From Osedax fenrisi (taxonomy: Eukaryota > Annelida > Polychaeta > Sabellida > Siboglinidae): DNA of 64,000 nt. Where the stretch lies: positions 8,989,919 to 9,053,918 of the forward strand of contig OZ025244.1 of NCBI GenBank assembly GCA_964019155.1, in the 5' to 3' direction. Made by a program: the position numbers and the translations under genes. Within the stretch, counting starts at the first letter, position 1; every line of letters starts with the position of its first letter. The notes under the pieces were generated by a model. That model did no database searches. It saw only the letters and a program-made list of their open reading frames with translations, and was not told the origin of the DNA. Shown here one piece after another: positions 41,490-53,409 of the stretch.

Positions 41490-41810
41490 AATCCACTCGT
41501 TTCCGGTGTAAACAAACAATCATCCGCCTAAACGAACATAGCGCCAGCCTCGAGCGCTTATTTACGTATCCCGGTCACGTGTTTCCGGTTACACGACGAG
41601 CACGTGATACAGCACGTGAGCTAGTATCTATTGATTGACGTGCACCGGGGGGGGGCTATCACGTGGCAATGCACGTGACTCTGACGGACGGCGTCGCGCA
41701 TGCGTGAGATCTAGGCCCAAGTACAATGCACCGGTACATCACGTGCGCACTTGCGTGTTTACGTATTCGGACACGTAACCATGAACTGAGCACGTAGTGG
41801 TTTAGGTCGC
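41490..41810. promoter_or_regulatory. CpG-rich island with repeated CACGTG sites
   Basis: A sharply less AT-rich block containing CACGTG at about 41576, 41600, 41611, 41663, 41672 and 41738, plus TTTCCGG twice (ETS-like) and a GCGCATGCGTGAG word resembling an NRF1 site near 41696. Similar in make-up to the island at 37 kb. No adjacent exon is recognisable, so its role is unproven. Confidence 0.4.
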
Positions 41811-41837
41811 GATCTTTAGATCAACTAGTGCTTATAT

Positions 41838-41900
<63 letters not shown>

Positions 41901-42225
41901 CCCATAGATTTGTATGTTGGTTAACTATAAATATATGTATATACCCTATATTTACTATTAACCTATTATTTATTAATACTAATGTATACAATATTTACTA
42001 ATGTAGTAAATAGTTATGTAAACTAGGCTGAGCTACAGAAAACATACAATAATCTCGCATGATAATTATTTCATTAATTCGATAAAGAATTAGTTACTTT
42101 CTACATATAATATATCTATGTCTATAGGTAAATTCACGCTTACTTGCCGAATTTATTATGATATCACGTGGTATATATATGTCACGTTGTATATATGTCA
42201 CGTGGTATATATATATATCACGCCG

Positions 42226-42264
<39 letters not shown>

Positions 42265-43729
42265 CTGTTTTATATGTGTCACATGGTACATCCCTAAGAT
42301 AACATATCATTTAATTGCAAATCTTCACCTATATCTACAAGGAGTATATGTAATACCTGTTGTCGTGTTGACAATATTGTCCTAGCGTATACGCGTACAA
42401 TCGGTTACCGTAATGATAACCGCCTTTAAATTGTGTTATCGTTCCGTATATATTAAATATACGCTGTACGATAGACCGGTTCGTTCGATTCAATTTTTAA
42501 TCCTTCAGGTAAAATATAATACATATCTATATTTTAGTATAATATGTATTAACAATTTTTATAAAAAAATAGTTACCTTTGGTCACGAAGCATTTAAAGT
42601 TTGAAATATAAATTATTATTTTAAGATAAAATGTATAATATTCTATGTATAATAGTAATGACACCATCTTATTATCTTTGATGTTTACAAATATTTAAAT
42701 TAATATTTAAAATTAATTATGTATTTGTATTATATTTAATGAATTAATATAATATATGCCATTATTTATATTTATTATTAATATAATATCTATATTTCAT
42801 TTTTATATCTACAAATTACCAATATTAATGTCTCCTAAAACTCGAGAAAATACACCATTTTACAAAGTATTTATTTCAAAATAATTCAAAAAAATAATTA
42901 TTTTTTTAAAATTAATATATATAATTATACTTTACATAAATTTGAGTGATCAGATTGTATTGAATTGTGGATATAAGTTAGATATAGATGTCCTTTATAC
43001 AAATAAAATTAAAAAAATAAAAAAATATGTAAACTTATTTCGTATTTCATATTTCAAATAAAAATCCAAAAAAATTTAAAATTGATGTTAATTTTTTTTC
43101 TAAAAATAATTTTTAATTTTTTAATAATTAATTTGAATTGTATTATTATTATCTATAAATTATATATTTTAATTTTTTAAATTAAATTGTAATAATTTAT
43201 TTATATTAAATTATATGATTTTTAGATATTTTTTGTGACTAAAATTATTTTATAAAATTTGGGCATCTAGATTGTTATGAAAAATATTTTGTACTGTTAA
43301 TACTACTTGTTATATATGTTTCTAGGATATATCCATAGTTGGCTTTAAAAAAATCATCCAATTTTATAAAAATTGAATAAAACTTATTTCTATATCTCCC
43401 CCATGTTAACTTTTGTATGTATTCAATGTTAAAATAAAAAGGTCTCGTGACATAACAATATTTAAGATATAGGTCTAAAATTGTAAACACTTATTTATCA
43501 TAGCATACATAATTGTCACAGATGTGAAGGTTTTTAAAATTGCGAAAAAAAAATTAGTACGAACCGGTCTACTGTACGATATATCATAAATATCCGGTTT
43601 AACTCGGATAATTACGAAATAGTACTATAATTATTATAATCATATATTATAATTATATATAGTTATATATTATCATCGATAATAATAAAATGAATATTAA
43701 CTGTGTACACATATACTGTGTGACTTTAG

Positions 43730-43768
<39 letters not shown>

Positions 43769-43847
43769 CACAATCACATTGGGTGAACGACTTGATAAGC
43801 TCTGCTTTTTCGTTCATCCAGGCTAATGCCCAAACTCTGATTATTAT

Positions 43848-43852
<5 letters not shown>
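41811..43852. other. AT-rich intergenic DNA
   Basis: (TA)n at 41840-41900, a TCACGTGGTATATATATG-type short tandem at 42160-42265, then about 1.4 kb of extremely AT-rich sequence and (TA)n at 43734-43763. No gene recognised. Confidence 0.55.
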
Positions 43853-43916
<64 letters not shown>

Positions 43917-44289
43917 TGTTCATTCTAGGTTTCAGGGCAGCTACCAAAAAACAATTATTATAGGGCATTTAAATATATGTTACTAAGTAAAATGTAGGAT
44001 GACATATATGGGTAATTTCGCCATCTATTTATAAATTCATTTATGATAAATAATATATTAGATAGGCACTTATACCCTGAGGCAATTTAAACCTGTAACA
44101 ATTGTTACTTACAAAAGCTACTTAGGAGGCTTTTTGAATTAGAGATGTAAATAAATAGAAAATAAGTATTCGATTCGATTACTTATTATTCGTTTACAAT
44201 TAAATGATTTACAAATTTTAATTCTAATACATTGATATCAAATAATTCTTTTTATATTCAATCTCTCAACATTTGATTCATACGAAATA

Positions 44290-44760
44290 TTCAGATATTA
44301 AAAATTTGATCTTCGAGCATTTATAATATTGAAAATTATGTTGTCGAGATCTTATAATATTGAAAATGATGTTGTCGATATGTTATAATATTGAAAATTA
44401 GGTATTCGAGATCTTATAATATTGAAAATTAGGTAGTTGAGATCTTATAATATTGGAAATTAGATGGTTGATATGTTATAATATAGAAAATTAGGTAGTC
44501 GAGATCTTATAATATTGAAAATAATGTTGTCGATATGTCTTAATATTGAAAATTAGGTAGTTGAGATCTTATAATATTGGAAATGATGTTGTCGATATGT
44601 CTTAATATTGAAAATTAGGTAGTTGAGATCTTATAATATTGGAAATTAGATGGTTGATATGTTATATTGAAAATTAGGTAGTCGAGAAGTTATATTTTTA
44701 AAATTAGGTGTTCGAGTAGTTTGATATATAAGTAATTTGGTTCTCGATAAGTTATAATAT
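44290..44760. repeat. Minisatellite of roughly 30-bp AT-rich units
   Basis: At least 13 degenerate units of the form TATAATATTGAAAATTAGGT plus AGTTGAGATCT or TGTCGATATGT, with two alternating subtypes (…GTAGTYGAGATCT… and …GTTGTCGATATGT…). This suggests higher-order amplification of unit pairs. Confidence 0.85.
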
Positions 44761-45679
44761 TATGATTATTGTAATATCATATATATATAATTATATATTT
44801 ATTATAGTGATGTAATAGTAACTCTATAAAACTTATATATATTTACTTATTTTTTTATATAAATGTATTGGTAATATTACTAATCAATCGAATAGTATAT
44901 TTATAATTTAAACTTTCATATTATTATAATGATTAATATAAGCATAATGATATATTTCGTGAGAAACACATGTATACTATTATGTCAAGTATACAGGATT
45001 AGTTTTTCGTATCATTAAATACTATATATTACATTATATTATATATTATTATATAATACATGGAAATATATTTAGGAATATATAAATAAATAAGTTTCTA
45101 TATATAACATACTATATAATACAAATTATAAGATACTAAATATATAATATATATAGTAATTATTTTCATTAATTATATATTATATATATAGGAAATTAAC
45201 GATATATAATATATCATACTTATAAATACTTAAAAATACTTATAGGTAGATCAAAATATACAAAAATACCTATATCTATATTAATATTATTAGATTATAC
45301 TGGTACACATTATTATATATAATTTATATAAGATATTTTAATGTCATAATATAACAAATTAATTAGAATGTATATTATAATTGTATTGATTATTAAAATT
45401 TAATAACTTTTGTTTAAATACAAATTTAAAAAAACATAATATGAATTGTATTATATAATTTAATAAGCTTTCCAGTGATACCAATTTTATCATAATAAAA
45501 TCAATATAAAATATGTCATGCTCAGGGGCGGATACAGGAATTTTTCAAGGGGGGGGCTGACATTCAAATAAAAGTATATTTTTAAAATAAGACATATTTA
45601 CTATGATAATATTCAATTTATTTAAATACTATATTAAATTAAATAGAATAATATTTTATATGTTATTGAATAAAAACTA

Positions 45680-48023
45680 TTAATCCAATATATTAATCAA
45701 TTGCATTATTCTTGGATTACGTATTTCAAATTTGGAAATAATATAATCACATTCGATCTCTATGTCTTTATGTATATATAAAGAAAGTCTTTTTAGTTGA
45801 TCTTCACTCATAATCAAAGGTAAATATGTCTTTATTATTCTTAATCGGTTAAATGAACGTTCACATTCACACAAGGTAACTGGAGTAGTAGCCATCAATA
45901 AAAGGATTTCATAGATATTAGGAAAAAATGTATATAATAATATATATAAATTATAAATTATTTAATAATTTCAATTTACCTTGCCATGTTATCGAGTACT
46001 TGAGTACTGATCGTAACAATTTTTATTGTATTAGGTATACCTATATCTATAGGTATTTATTTTCTGTCCATTTAACTTCCCAACAAATCAATTCGGTTTG
46101 TATTAAATGTATCTTTGGTAATCATCTTTTACTAATTCATAAAACTTTAATATATTTTCTTTTCATGAATCCTTGTTTTCATTCATTACTTTTGGAATTA
46201 ATAATGCTCCAAGAGATATATACAATATGTATATATTGGATCCTTCTCTCATCTCCATCATCAAATGATCCAAGAATGGAATATATATTACTTTTTTTTA
46301 AATACTCTTCAGATGATGAAGCAGATGTCTTTATTTAACCTTGGTAAAGAAATTCCTTCATTTGAATATGATAATAAATGTGACGCTTCTTCATTCCATT
46401 CTAATTGTACTTCATCAATATTATCTCTACAAACTTGTATCCCTTTAATTACACTTTGAATATCATGATTTGCCTTATATGCGTCTATTGACCTACCCTG
46501 GAGAGCATTTGTTAAATTTTCTATGAAATTAATTGAATTATTACATACAATTAATGACATACTAAATTGAGTATTAATCATAGAATTGTAAAGACCGTTA
46601 GCTTTTGTTATACTTTCTGAATTCCATGTTTTATCTTCATATATTTCTAACATTTTTCAAGTATTGATTGATACAGTTTGATAAATACTCGCAAAGCATC
46701 ATGTCTGGCAACCGATCTCGTTTTACTTTAACTAATTTCTTTTTAGAAGATTCAACACAAATTTGTGTAAAATTTTCTTCTAATAAACCTTGCCTTTTAA
46801 CAGAATATTTAAAAAATATGCAAATTTCTAATAATATGCTTAACATATTTTGAATTAACGACATTTTGCATTCATCTATCTATTGATATATTTAATACAT
46901 GTGATCTATAGTATACGTGTGTAGAGTTAGTGTTCTTATTCAGAATTATAGTTGACGCTCCTTTTATTTTTCCAGACATATTTCCTGCTCCATAGTATCC
47001 TTACCCTCTTAAATGTTCAATATTTAATTCAGATTTAGTTAGTGTATCCATAATCAAGTTAGCTTTACTTTCTCCACTAAGATTTTCACATCCTATGAAA
47101 GAATTCAACTTTTCAGTGATACACTTACCATTATAATATCTAATTTATAAAGCCATTTGTTCAGTATTATATACATCTATGGTTTCATCAAAAGCTAAAA
47201 TATTTAGCTTTTTTTATATCATCAATTATAATTGAAGAATAATTATTCTTTCTTTAATATATTCACTACATTCAAATATCAATTCATTCTGTGTTGTTTT
47301 TGAGGTGTATTTAGCATTTTTACTACACATTAATAAGTGTTCTTTTAATATATCATTTCCAGAGTTTATACATAGTTTTAGAAGTGCATTGAAATTTCCT
47401 AGATTAAAATGTGGATCAGTATACTGATCTATAGATTCTAGAGAATACTCATTATGACCATGTAATGAAATATTTTATCTTCTATAAAGAATGATTATAT
47501 CTAAAGGGGGTATCCCACTACAAATATTTCCGGCAAGTTGCCGGAAATATTTTAACTTTAAAATGATTTTCTATCAAGTTAACTACAATTTTAGTGGAAA
47601 ACCCCTTACTTTCCGGCAACTTGCCTGAAATATAATAACTTTATAGGAGTATTCCATTACAACTTGATATAATAATTTTTTAAAGTTACAATATTTCAAG
47701 TAAGTTGCCGGAAAATCTTATATACAAGTATAGTGGGATACCCCTTTAATATTATTTTAAATTTTTCTCTGTTGCATTAAATTTACTTAGATATGTTATT
47801 GTTGACTTGCATTATAGCTGATTGTAGCATGCTTCTTATTTTCTATCACTGCAATAAAACGAGAATTTTCTTCCAGAGTTATTGTGGTAAATATATCAAC
47901 TATAATTGATTCAAATTTTCTTAAATCTGCAATCGAATCTTTAAACTTAATCATGGACGAAGTGACACATTTTCCAACTTGATTGTGATTAATTTTTAAA
48001 TGAAAAATACATGGTATATACAA
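45680..48023 (-). pseudogene. hAT transposase pseudogene (ZMYM1-like)
   Basis: Minus-strand fragments in transcript order: 48023-47796 (N-terminal part, SSMIKFKDSIADLRKFE); about 46864-46637 (SKKKLVKVKRDRLPDMML); 46653-46309 (MINTQFSMSLIVCNNSINF; CRDNIDEVQLEWNEEASHLL); and 45898-45680, the C-terminal dimerisation segment MMATTPVTLCECERSFNRLR IIKTYLP. The last is the diagnostic hAT C-terminal motif (CERSFSxLRxIKTxLRxxMxxxRLxxLxxL). The frames are separated by stops and frameshifts, and a 243-bp MITE interrupts the gene at 47504-47746. Not functional. Confidence 0.88.
47504..47746. mobile_element. Tc1/mariner-type MITE nested in the hAT transposon
   Basis: Ends AAGGGGGTATCCCACTA and TAGTGGGATACCCCTT, bordered by TA on both sides. 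The interior has repeated TTTCCGGCAAGTTGCCGGAA palindromes and their variants. 243 bp, non-coding. It interrupts the transposase pseudogene, so it is younger than the hAT copy. Confidence 0.9.
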
Positions 48024-48959
48024 TCGGCCATTTAAAGATTCACCCTACCTATAATTGATATTGAATGTTTTGCTGATTTAACCATATTATCTATTTTTAA
48101 ATCATATATTTTATAATCATGAGGGGGGGGGGCTAGAGCCCCCCTAGCCCCCCCTGTATCCGCCCCTGATACTATGGTATCAACATGCAGTACGTACTCC
48201 GTATGCCGGTTGATTTTAAATTCAATATATATAATAACTAATAAGTAGTATAAACATGATATTTATGACATTATATTTTAACATTATATATTATATATAA
48301 GAATAATAATTATAATAAGTATGATAATTAATATATAATATAATATTATTAAATATTAATGTAATAATACAAATAATAATTTTAAATTTAATAATTAGAT
48401 TATAATAAATTTAAAAAGCATACCGTCTAATTATTATGAATATAAAAAACAGTTAACTTATTAATAATATTGGTGATTAAATGTTTCATTATTTTTATAT
48501 TTTCATGGTTTTTAATATCTCTAATATCACTTTAATATTAAGTTTTAAATTACGATTTTGAATAAATACATAAAAATTACGAATTTTAAATAAAACAATC
48601 ACGTGATTTATATATATTGGGAGAAAAAGAATTGGAATAAAAATAATTATTGAATTAATTTTCATATAATATTATAAATATAAATTGGTAGCAAATTCAC
48701 TACCCAATATTTAAAGTTTGCTACCCAATTTTCATTTTGGGTAGTGAATTTGCTACCCAATCTAAAAATAGATTATTCTAAATATAGATCAAGCAGTTTA
48801 TTATCATATTTCATATTTAATTTATATTTGAATCTAAATTGTTTGTTTATATAAAATATCAAACGGATACAACAAAGGGCAAATAGTATATATTCGCCAT
48901 TATTTGAAAAATAATGAATTTATCCTAATGTTATGACAGAAGTTATTCATATTCTCCAT

Positions 48960-49245
48960 TATTTTAATACTTAAATAATAATAGAATAATAATAATACAT
49001 TTAATCTCCATTTTATAAATATTTATTGAAAATCCTCCATTTATTAAATAAAAATTCTTCATTATTTTAATACTTAAATAATAATACATTTAATCGCCAT
49101 TTTACAAATATTTATTAAAAATCTGCCATTTATTAAATAATAAATTCTTCATTATTTTAATACTTAAACAATAATATAAGAATAATAACACATTTAATCG
49201 TCATTTTATAAATATTCATTGGAAAACTGACATTTATTAAATAAT
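48960..49245. repeat. Three tandem copies of a unit of about 100 bp
   Basis: Each unit contains ATTATTTTAATACTTAAAYA, ACATTTAATCKCCATTTTA and CCATTTATTAAATAAWAATT. Copies begin at about 48958, 49057 and 49151 and differ by small indels. Confidence 0.8.
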
Positions 49246-49409
49246 ATATTCCTGTAATTATAGATATAACACTTTTAATTAATGATTACAAGTATATCAA
49301 TAATAATTTAATAATTAATCTTAATCCATATAATTATATATTTAGGGCAGCTACCCACATAATTAGGGCACTTCCCAATTTGGGTAGCTGGGTAGCTCTA
49401 GAATGAACA

Positions 49410-49453
<44 letters not shown>

Positions 49454-49582
49454 CTTGCTCATGAAATTCAATGATATTTGCTTTCGCCGCTTTGTAAATT
49501 TGTATATTCTATAGTATACTATAATAATCACTATTATTAACTATTTACTATAGTATTTCCATGTAAACTATATTAACAAGGA

Positions 49583-50420
49583 AACGATAGACTTTTATAG
49601 GCATCAAGTTGATATAATAAAACAAATAAATAAATAAATACACGATTAATAATTAATTTTAAAAGAAGACATTATAATGATAACATATTTGAATATAATC
49701 GACAATTAAAAGTAATAAAAGATGATATATATCACGGACCATATATGGTAAGTCATCGGGAAGACTGTTCCAGTAATTCGGAGCAGCAACAGTGAAAGCA
49801 GCATATGCATACATAGGTGGGATACAGAAAGTTTCATCAGCTCACATTTGCGACTCGAGTAGTTTCTCGAATTTTGACTCTCTTTGATAGGTATTCCGGA
49901 ACTCCCATATATCGCCTTGTGCGTAATGCAAATAATATAAAACTTGCATATATCTCGAAACTTCAACCACCTGAGAATCGCCATTATGGAATGTATATAT
50001 ATATACGATTATACCATTACGCTTTAGCTTAAATAATATGCGAACAGCTCTACGTTGTATTAAATCAATTTTTTCATCAATTTTTGCGGAGAATTAATAA
50101 AAAGCGAATTACAATAACTAAGTCGACTAAATACTAATGAATGTAATAATGATTTAGTTAAATTAAATGTTAGCTTAGAGCGAGCCTTGCCTATATTATA
50201 CAGGAAATAATTAGCAGTGCGGACGGTGTTTGATATATGTACTGAGTAATCTAATGCATTATTTATAGTAAAACCTAGAGTAGTGATGGTGTTTGAGATA
50301 GGAACTGAGATAAGGAATGGATGAGTGAGAGTAATTGAAGATATATATCTAGAAAGTATAATGCTATCAGTTTTAGTGATATTTAATGAAAGAGAATTAC
50401 AGATAAAACAAGAGATCAAA
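49583..50420 (-). pseudogene. LINE ORF2 C-terminal part and 3' end, decayed
   Basis: From 50419 down to 50060 the minus strand has 119 open codons with SLNITKTDSIILS, TTLGFTINNALDYSVHISNT, and FNLTKSLLHSLVFSRLSYCN SLF, the post-YADD region of an L2/Rex1-type reverse transcriptase (LNxxKT…LGFxIDN…SRLDYCNSL). 50060-49700 continues with ITHKAIYGSSG and, in another frame, AAPNYWNSLPDDL, the usual C-terminus. The 3' UTR ends near 49583. A homologous 3' fragment lies at 36225-36545. Several frameshifts; not functional. Confidence 0.87.
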
Positions 50421-50689
50421 TAATTAATACAGTTAGCAATTTAAAGTTGAATTATGTCAATATCGGAATCAGGTGGAAAAAATATAAATTTATAAGTCAT
50501 CAGCAAAGTGGTGATAACGGATATATGAGTATTTAAAAATCAAATTAATGGGAAGAATATATAAAATAAAAATAATCGATAGTTTAATCGAATTTAATAT
50601 AAAATAATAACATTATTTTTCTTGTTATTCTTTTCATTTACATTATAATATCGTTCGGTTATACACTGTTAGAAATAAATGGTATAACA

Positions 50690-51130
50690 TTGATTAAAAA
50701 ATGGTATAACCCCGTGGCGCCCTGATATACCATTTACGGTATAACTAATTAAAAAAGTTATACCATATTTTATAAAAAGTTATACCATATTTGATATAAA
50801 GTTATACCATAGTTTATACCATATATTATATAAAGTTATACCATATTTTATAAAAAGTTATACCATATTTTATATAAAGTTATACCATAATTTATACCAT
50901 ATATTATATAAAGTTATACCATATTTTATAAAAAGTTATACCATATTTGATATAAAGTTATACCATAATTTATTAAAATTTATACCATATATTATATAAA
51001 GTTATACTATAATTTATTAAAAGTTATACTATATTTTATTTAAAGTTATACCATAATTTATTAAAATGTATATTATATAAAGTTATATCATAATTTATTA
51101 AACGTTATACTATATTTTATTTAAATGTAT
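50690..51130. repeat. Left subterminal array of GTTATACCATA units
   Basis: More than 20 copies of TTATACCAT or TTATACTAT spaced 18-22 bp, for example AAAAGTTATACCATATTTTA. Higher-order repeats of about 75 bp are visible. Likely transposase-binding sites by analogy with CACTA-type elements. Confidence 0.9.
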
Positions 51131-51403
51131 ATCAGTGTTTATAATAACTTACTATTATATATTATTAATTTATATATGGAATCGACATTTATAATGATAA
51201 TTTATTTTCTAAAAACCACATATTTTGGTGTAACAATATTGTTTATTAACAGATACATTTTTAAATAAATAACGTGATACAAAATTACATAAACAATTAA
51301 TGTTTGTAGGACATGTTACGTGAAACAAATAAAATTAACAATACCACTTAATAAAATACGAAATAAATTATTTTGAACGAAAACCAAACAATTATCGACA
51401 CAC

Positions 51404-52332
51404 TTAATAAGCATCCTCTTTTCTGATATATGCATATATCCATGTATCCATGGAGTCATTATTTCCTGCAATTAAAATTCAAATATTTATATAAGTTATA
51501 TATATATATATAGTATACTAGAGTATGAATAATAATATTGTATATTATATAATAGTATAAATATGTATCTTATAAGAAACTTTATACAGTTAATATCATA
51601 TATGATAATACTATATAAAGTATACTTTATAATTGTATACTTTATATACGTTAGAATTGTAATTAGAAAAATCCAATATATTATATTAATTACTGCAGTT
51701 ATATATATAATAGAGTATACTATACTTTTGAATTAGCATACGAAAAATCATAAAATAACTATAATATTAAATCTATAGTTATTAAGTAATTATTAAGTAA
51801 CCTTGTCTTTATTTTCATTGTAAATTCATTTTTCAATAATTCGCAAACTCCCATCATAAAATATATGATTCCCGCATCTATTTTAGGAAATATTATATTA
51901 TATATTTAATTATACACTTTATAATCTATATTTGATTAAGGAAAGAAGGATATTGATAATATTTGTACAACAGTTAACATTATTTATATATACCTATTAG
52001 TAATATTATTTAAATTTAATTACATTGTGAACTAAAAATAAAATAAATAATTGACCATATATGGATATATAGTATACTATCCATGGACTAATAAAATATA
52101 ATTGCATATTTATTTTATATAGATATTTAACTAATGTTATTAATTAGATAACTAAATTACCTGTTTGATCAGTTTTCCTAGTAGCGATACCTAGTACATC
52201 ACTATATTCGTCTATATATTTGTGTATATACGTTATATGCTTTATCATCCCCATCAACTCACTATTCCTCTCCGGCAGTTTTTCTAATATTTTAAATGAA
52301 ATTTGAAATTCTGCAAATAATTCTACAGTTTC
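51404..52332 (-). CDS. Two terminal exons of an unrecognised gene inside the CACTG element
   Basis: I do not recognise the product. The minus-strand exon 52332-52161 has acceptor ATATGCAG|GAAACT and donor AAACAG|GTAATT. It encodes ETVELFAEFQISFKILEKLP then ERNSELMGMIKHITYIHKYI and DEYSDVLGIATRKTDQT in phase 0, ending in phase 1. The exon 51465-51404, acceptor AATTGCAG|GAAATA, continues in phase as GNNDSMDTWIYAYIRKEDAY and stop TAA. Matching phases, good splice sites and lower AT content than the surroundings make it look like a real gene. The exon upstream is uncertain; a possible short one ends at about 52493 (donor TTGG|GTAGGT). It may belong to the transposon or be a captured host gene. 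Confidence 0.45.
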
Positions 52333-52774
52333 CTGCATATTAATGATTGGCATATAGTTATCATAATTTTATAATATATATGTATGTAATAATGTGAATG
52401 TTCTAATACAGTTTATTAATCAAAGCAAAGACCTGTTGAACATAATAATAATATAACATAATAATAATTATAATAATAATAATAGTACCTACCCAATGAG
52501 ATGCAAACCGAAGAATGATGCAATCTCACCGAGTGGAATTTATTCTATAGACAAATAACGAAATATACTTTACAGACGATAACAATATAAAATACCAGAA
52601 AAATAAACATTTACATGGCTATAGCTATTGACCTATATGCATTTAACACAGAGCGAGACACCGAAATCTAGTTTAAAGTTTTATGTAGATATATCGATTT
52701 CTGTTACGTAATGCTAAATGCATTTAAATGTATATTACATTAATCGATATACCTATCTACAACTTTGACTTTAT

Positions 52775-52810
<36 letters not shown>

Positions 52811-53043
52811 TATAATTATATTCTAACAATTTAATTATATATTATAAATAATATATAAATATATTATAAAATTATATATTATATAAACTTTTATATTATT
52901 ATATATAATATGATATAATTTGTATATATATATATATATAATGTAGTATAAATACCTTATGTATATTGTAATATGTTGAAAAATAGATGCTTCTCATGTT
53001 GAGTGTAGAGTGGAAATAGAATATGTTAATAAATAAAATGGAA

Positions 53044-53088
<45 letters not shown>

Positions 53089-53322
53089 ATTTATTAGAAA
53101 GTTGTATATATATATATATATATCATGTGAATTATTAAATTCATTATATTATTGTTTCCTCTAAAAGGCTTCAGATGAAGATAATTATCTTTTCTATGCT
53201 GTCGCCTGCATCACCATCACCGGAACGTTTTTTTTTGTTGAATTACTTTACTTTTTTTTCATTTCGTTTTCTTCTTATGTTTTATAAGATATTTTATTAT
53301 CATTTAAAAACATAAACATCAA

Positions 53323-53376
<54 letters not shown>

Positions 53377-53409
53377 TTTTTTATATAATTTATTTTTTTT
53401 AATTTTTTT

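Larger units (their letters stand above)
45523..48168 (-). mobile_element. hAT transposon with CAGGGGCGGATACAGG ends, decayed
   Basis: Terminal inverted repeats CAGGGGCGGATACAGG at 45523 and its exact inverse ending at 48168, each followed by a G-run (GGGGGGGGCT). Such CAGGGGCGGATxCAGG ends are classic for hAT elements carrying a ZMYM/TTF-type transposase. Flanking octamers GTCATGCT and ATACTATG do not match, so the duplication is lost or was altered. Coding remnants lie on the minus strand (45680-48023). Confidence 0.9.
43914..49412. mobile_element. 5.5-kb composite DNA transposon with CAGTGTTCATTCTAG ends
   Basis: Perfect 15-bp terminal inverted repeats: CAGTGTTCATTCTAG at 43914-43928 and its inverse at 49398-49412, followed inside on both ends by GGGCAGCTACC-type sequence. 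Both outer borders are (TA)n tracts, so any target duplication (for example TATATATA) cannot be seen. The body holds a minisatellite (44290-44760), a nested hAT transposon (45523-48168) with its own nested MITE, GGGTAGTGAATTTGCTACCC repeats (48680-48770) and a triplicated 100-bp unit. No transposase of its own is recognisable, so it is non-autonomous. The hAT-like assignment rests on the ends alone. Confidence 0.75.

Noticed and set aside
44290..44760. CRISPR-like array
   Set aside because: Units are degenerate and contiguous without unique spacers; a eukaryotic minisatellite.
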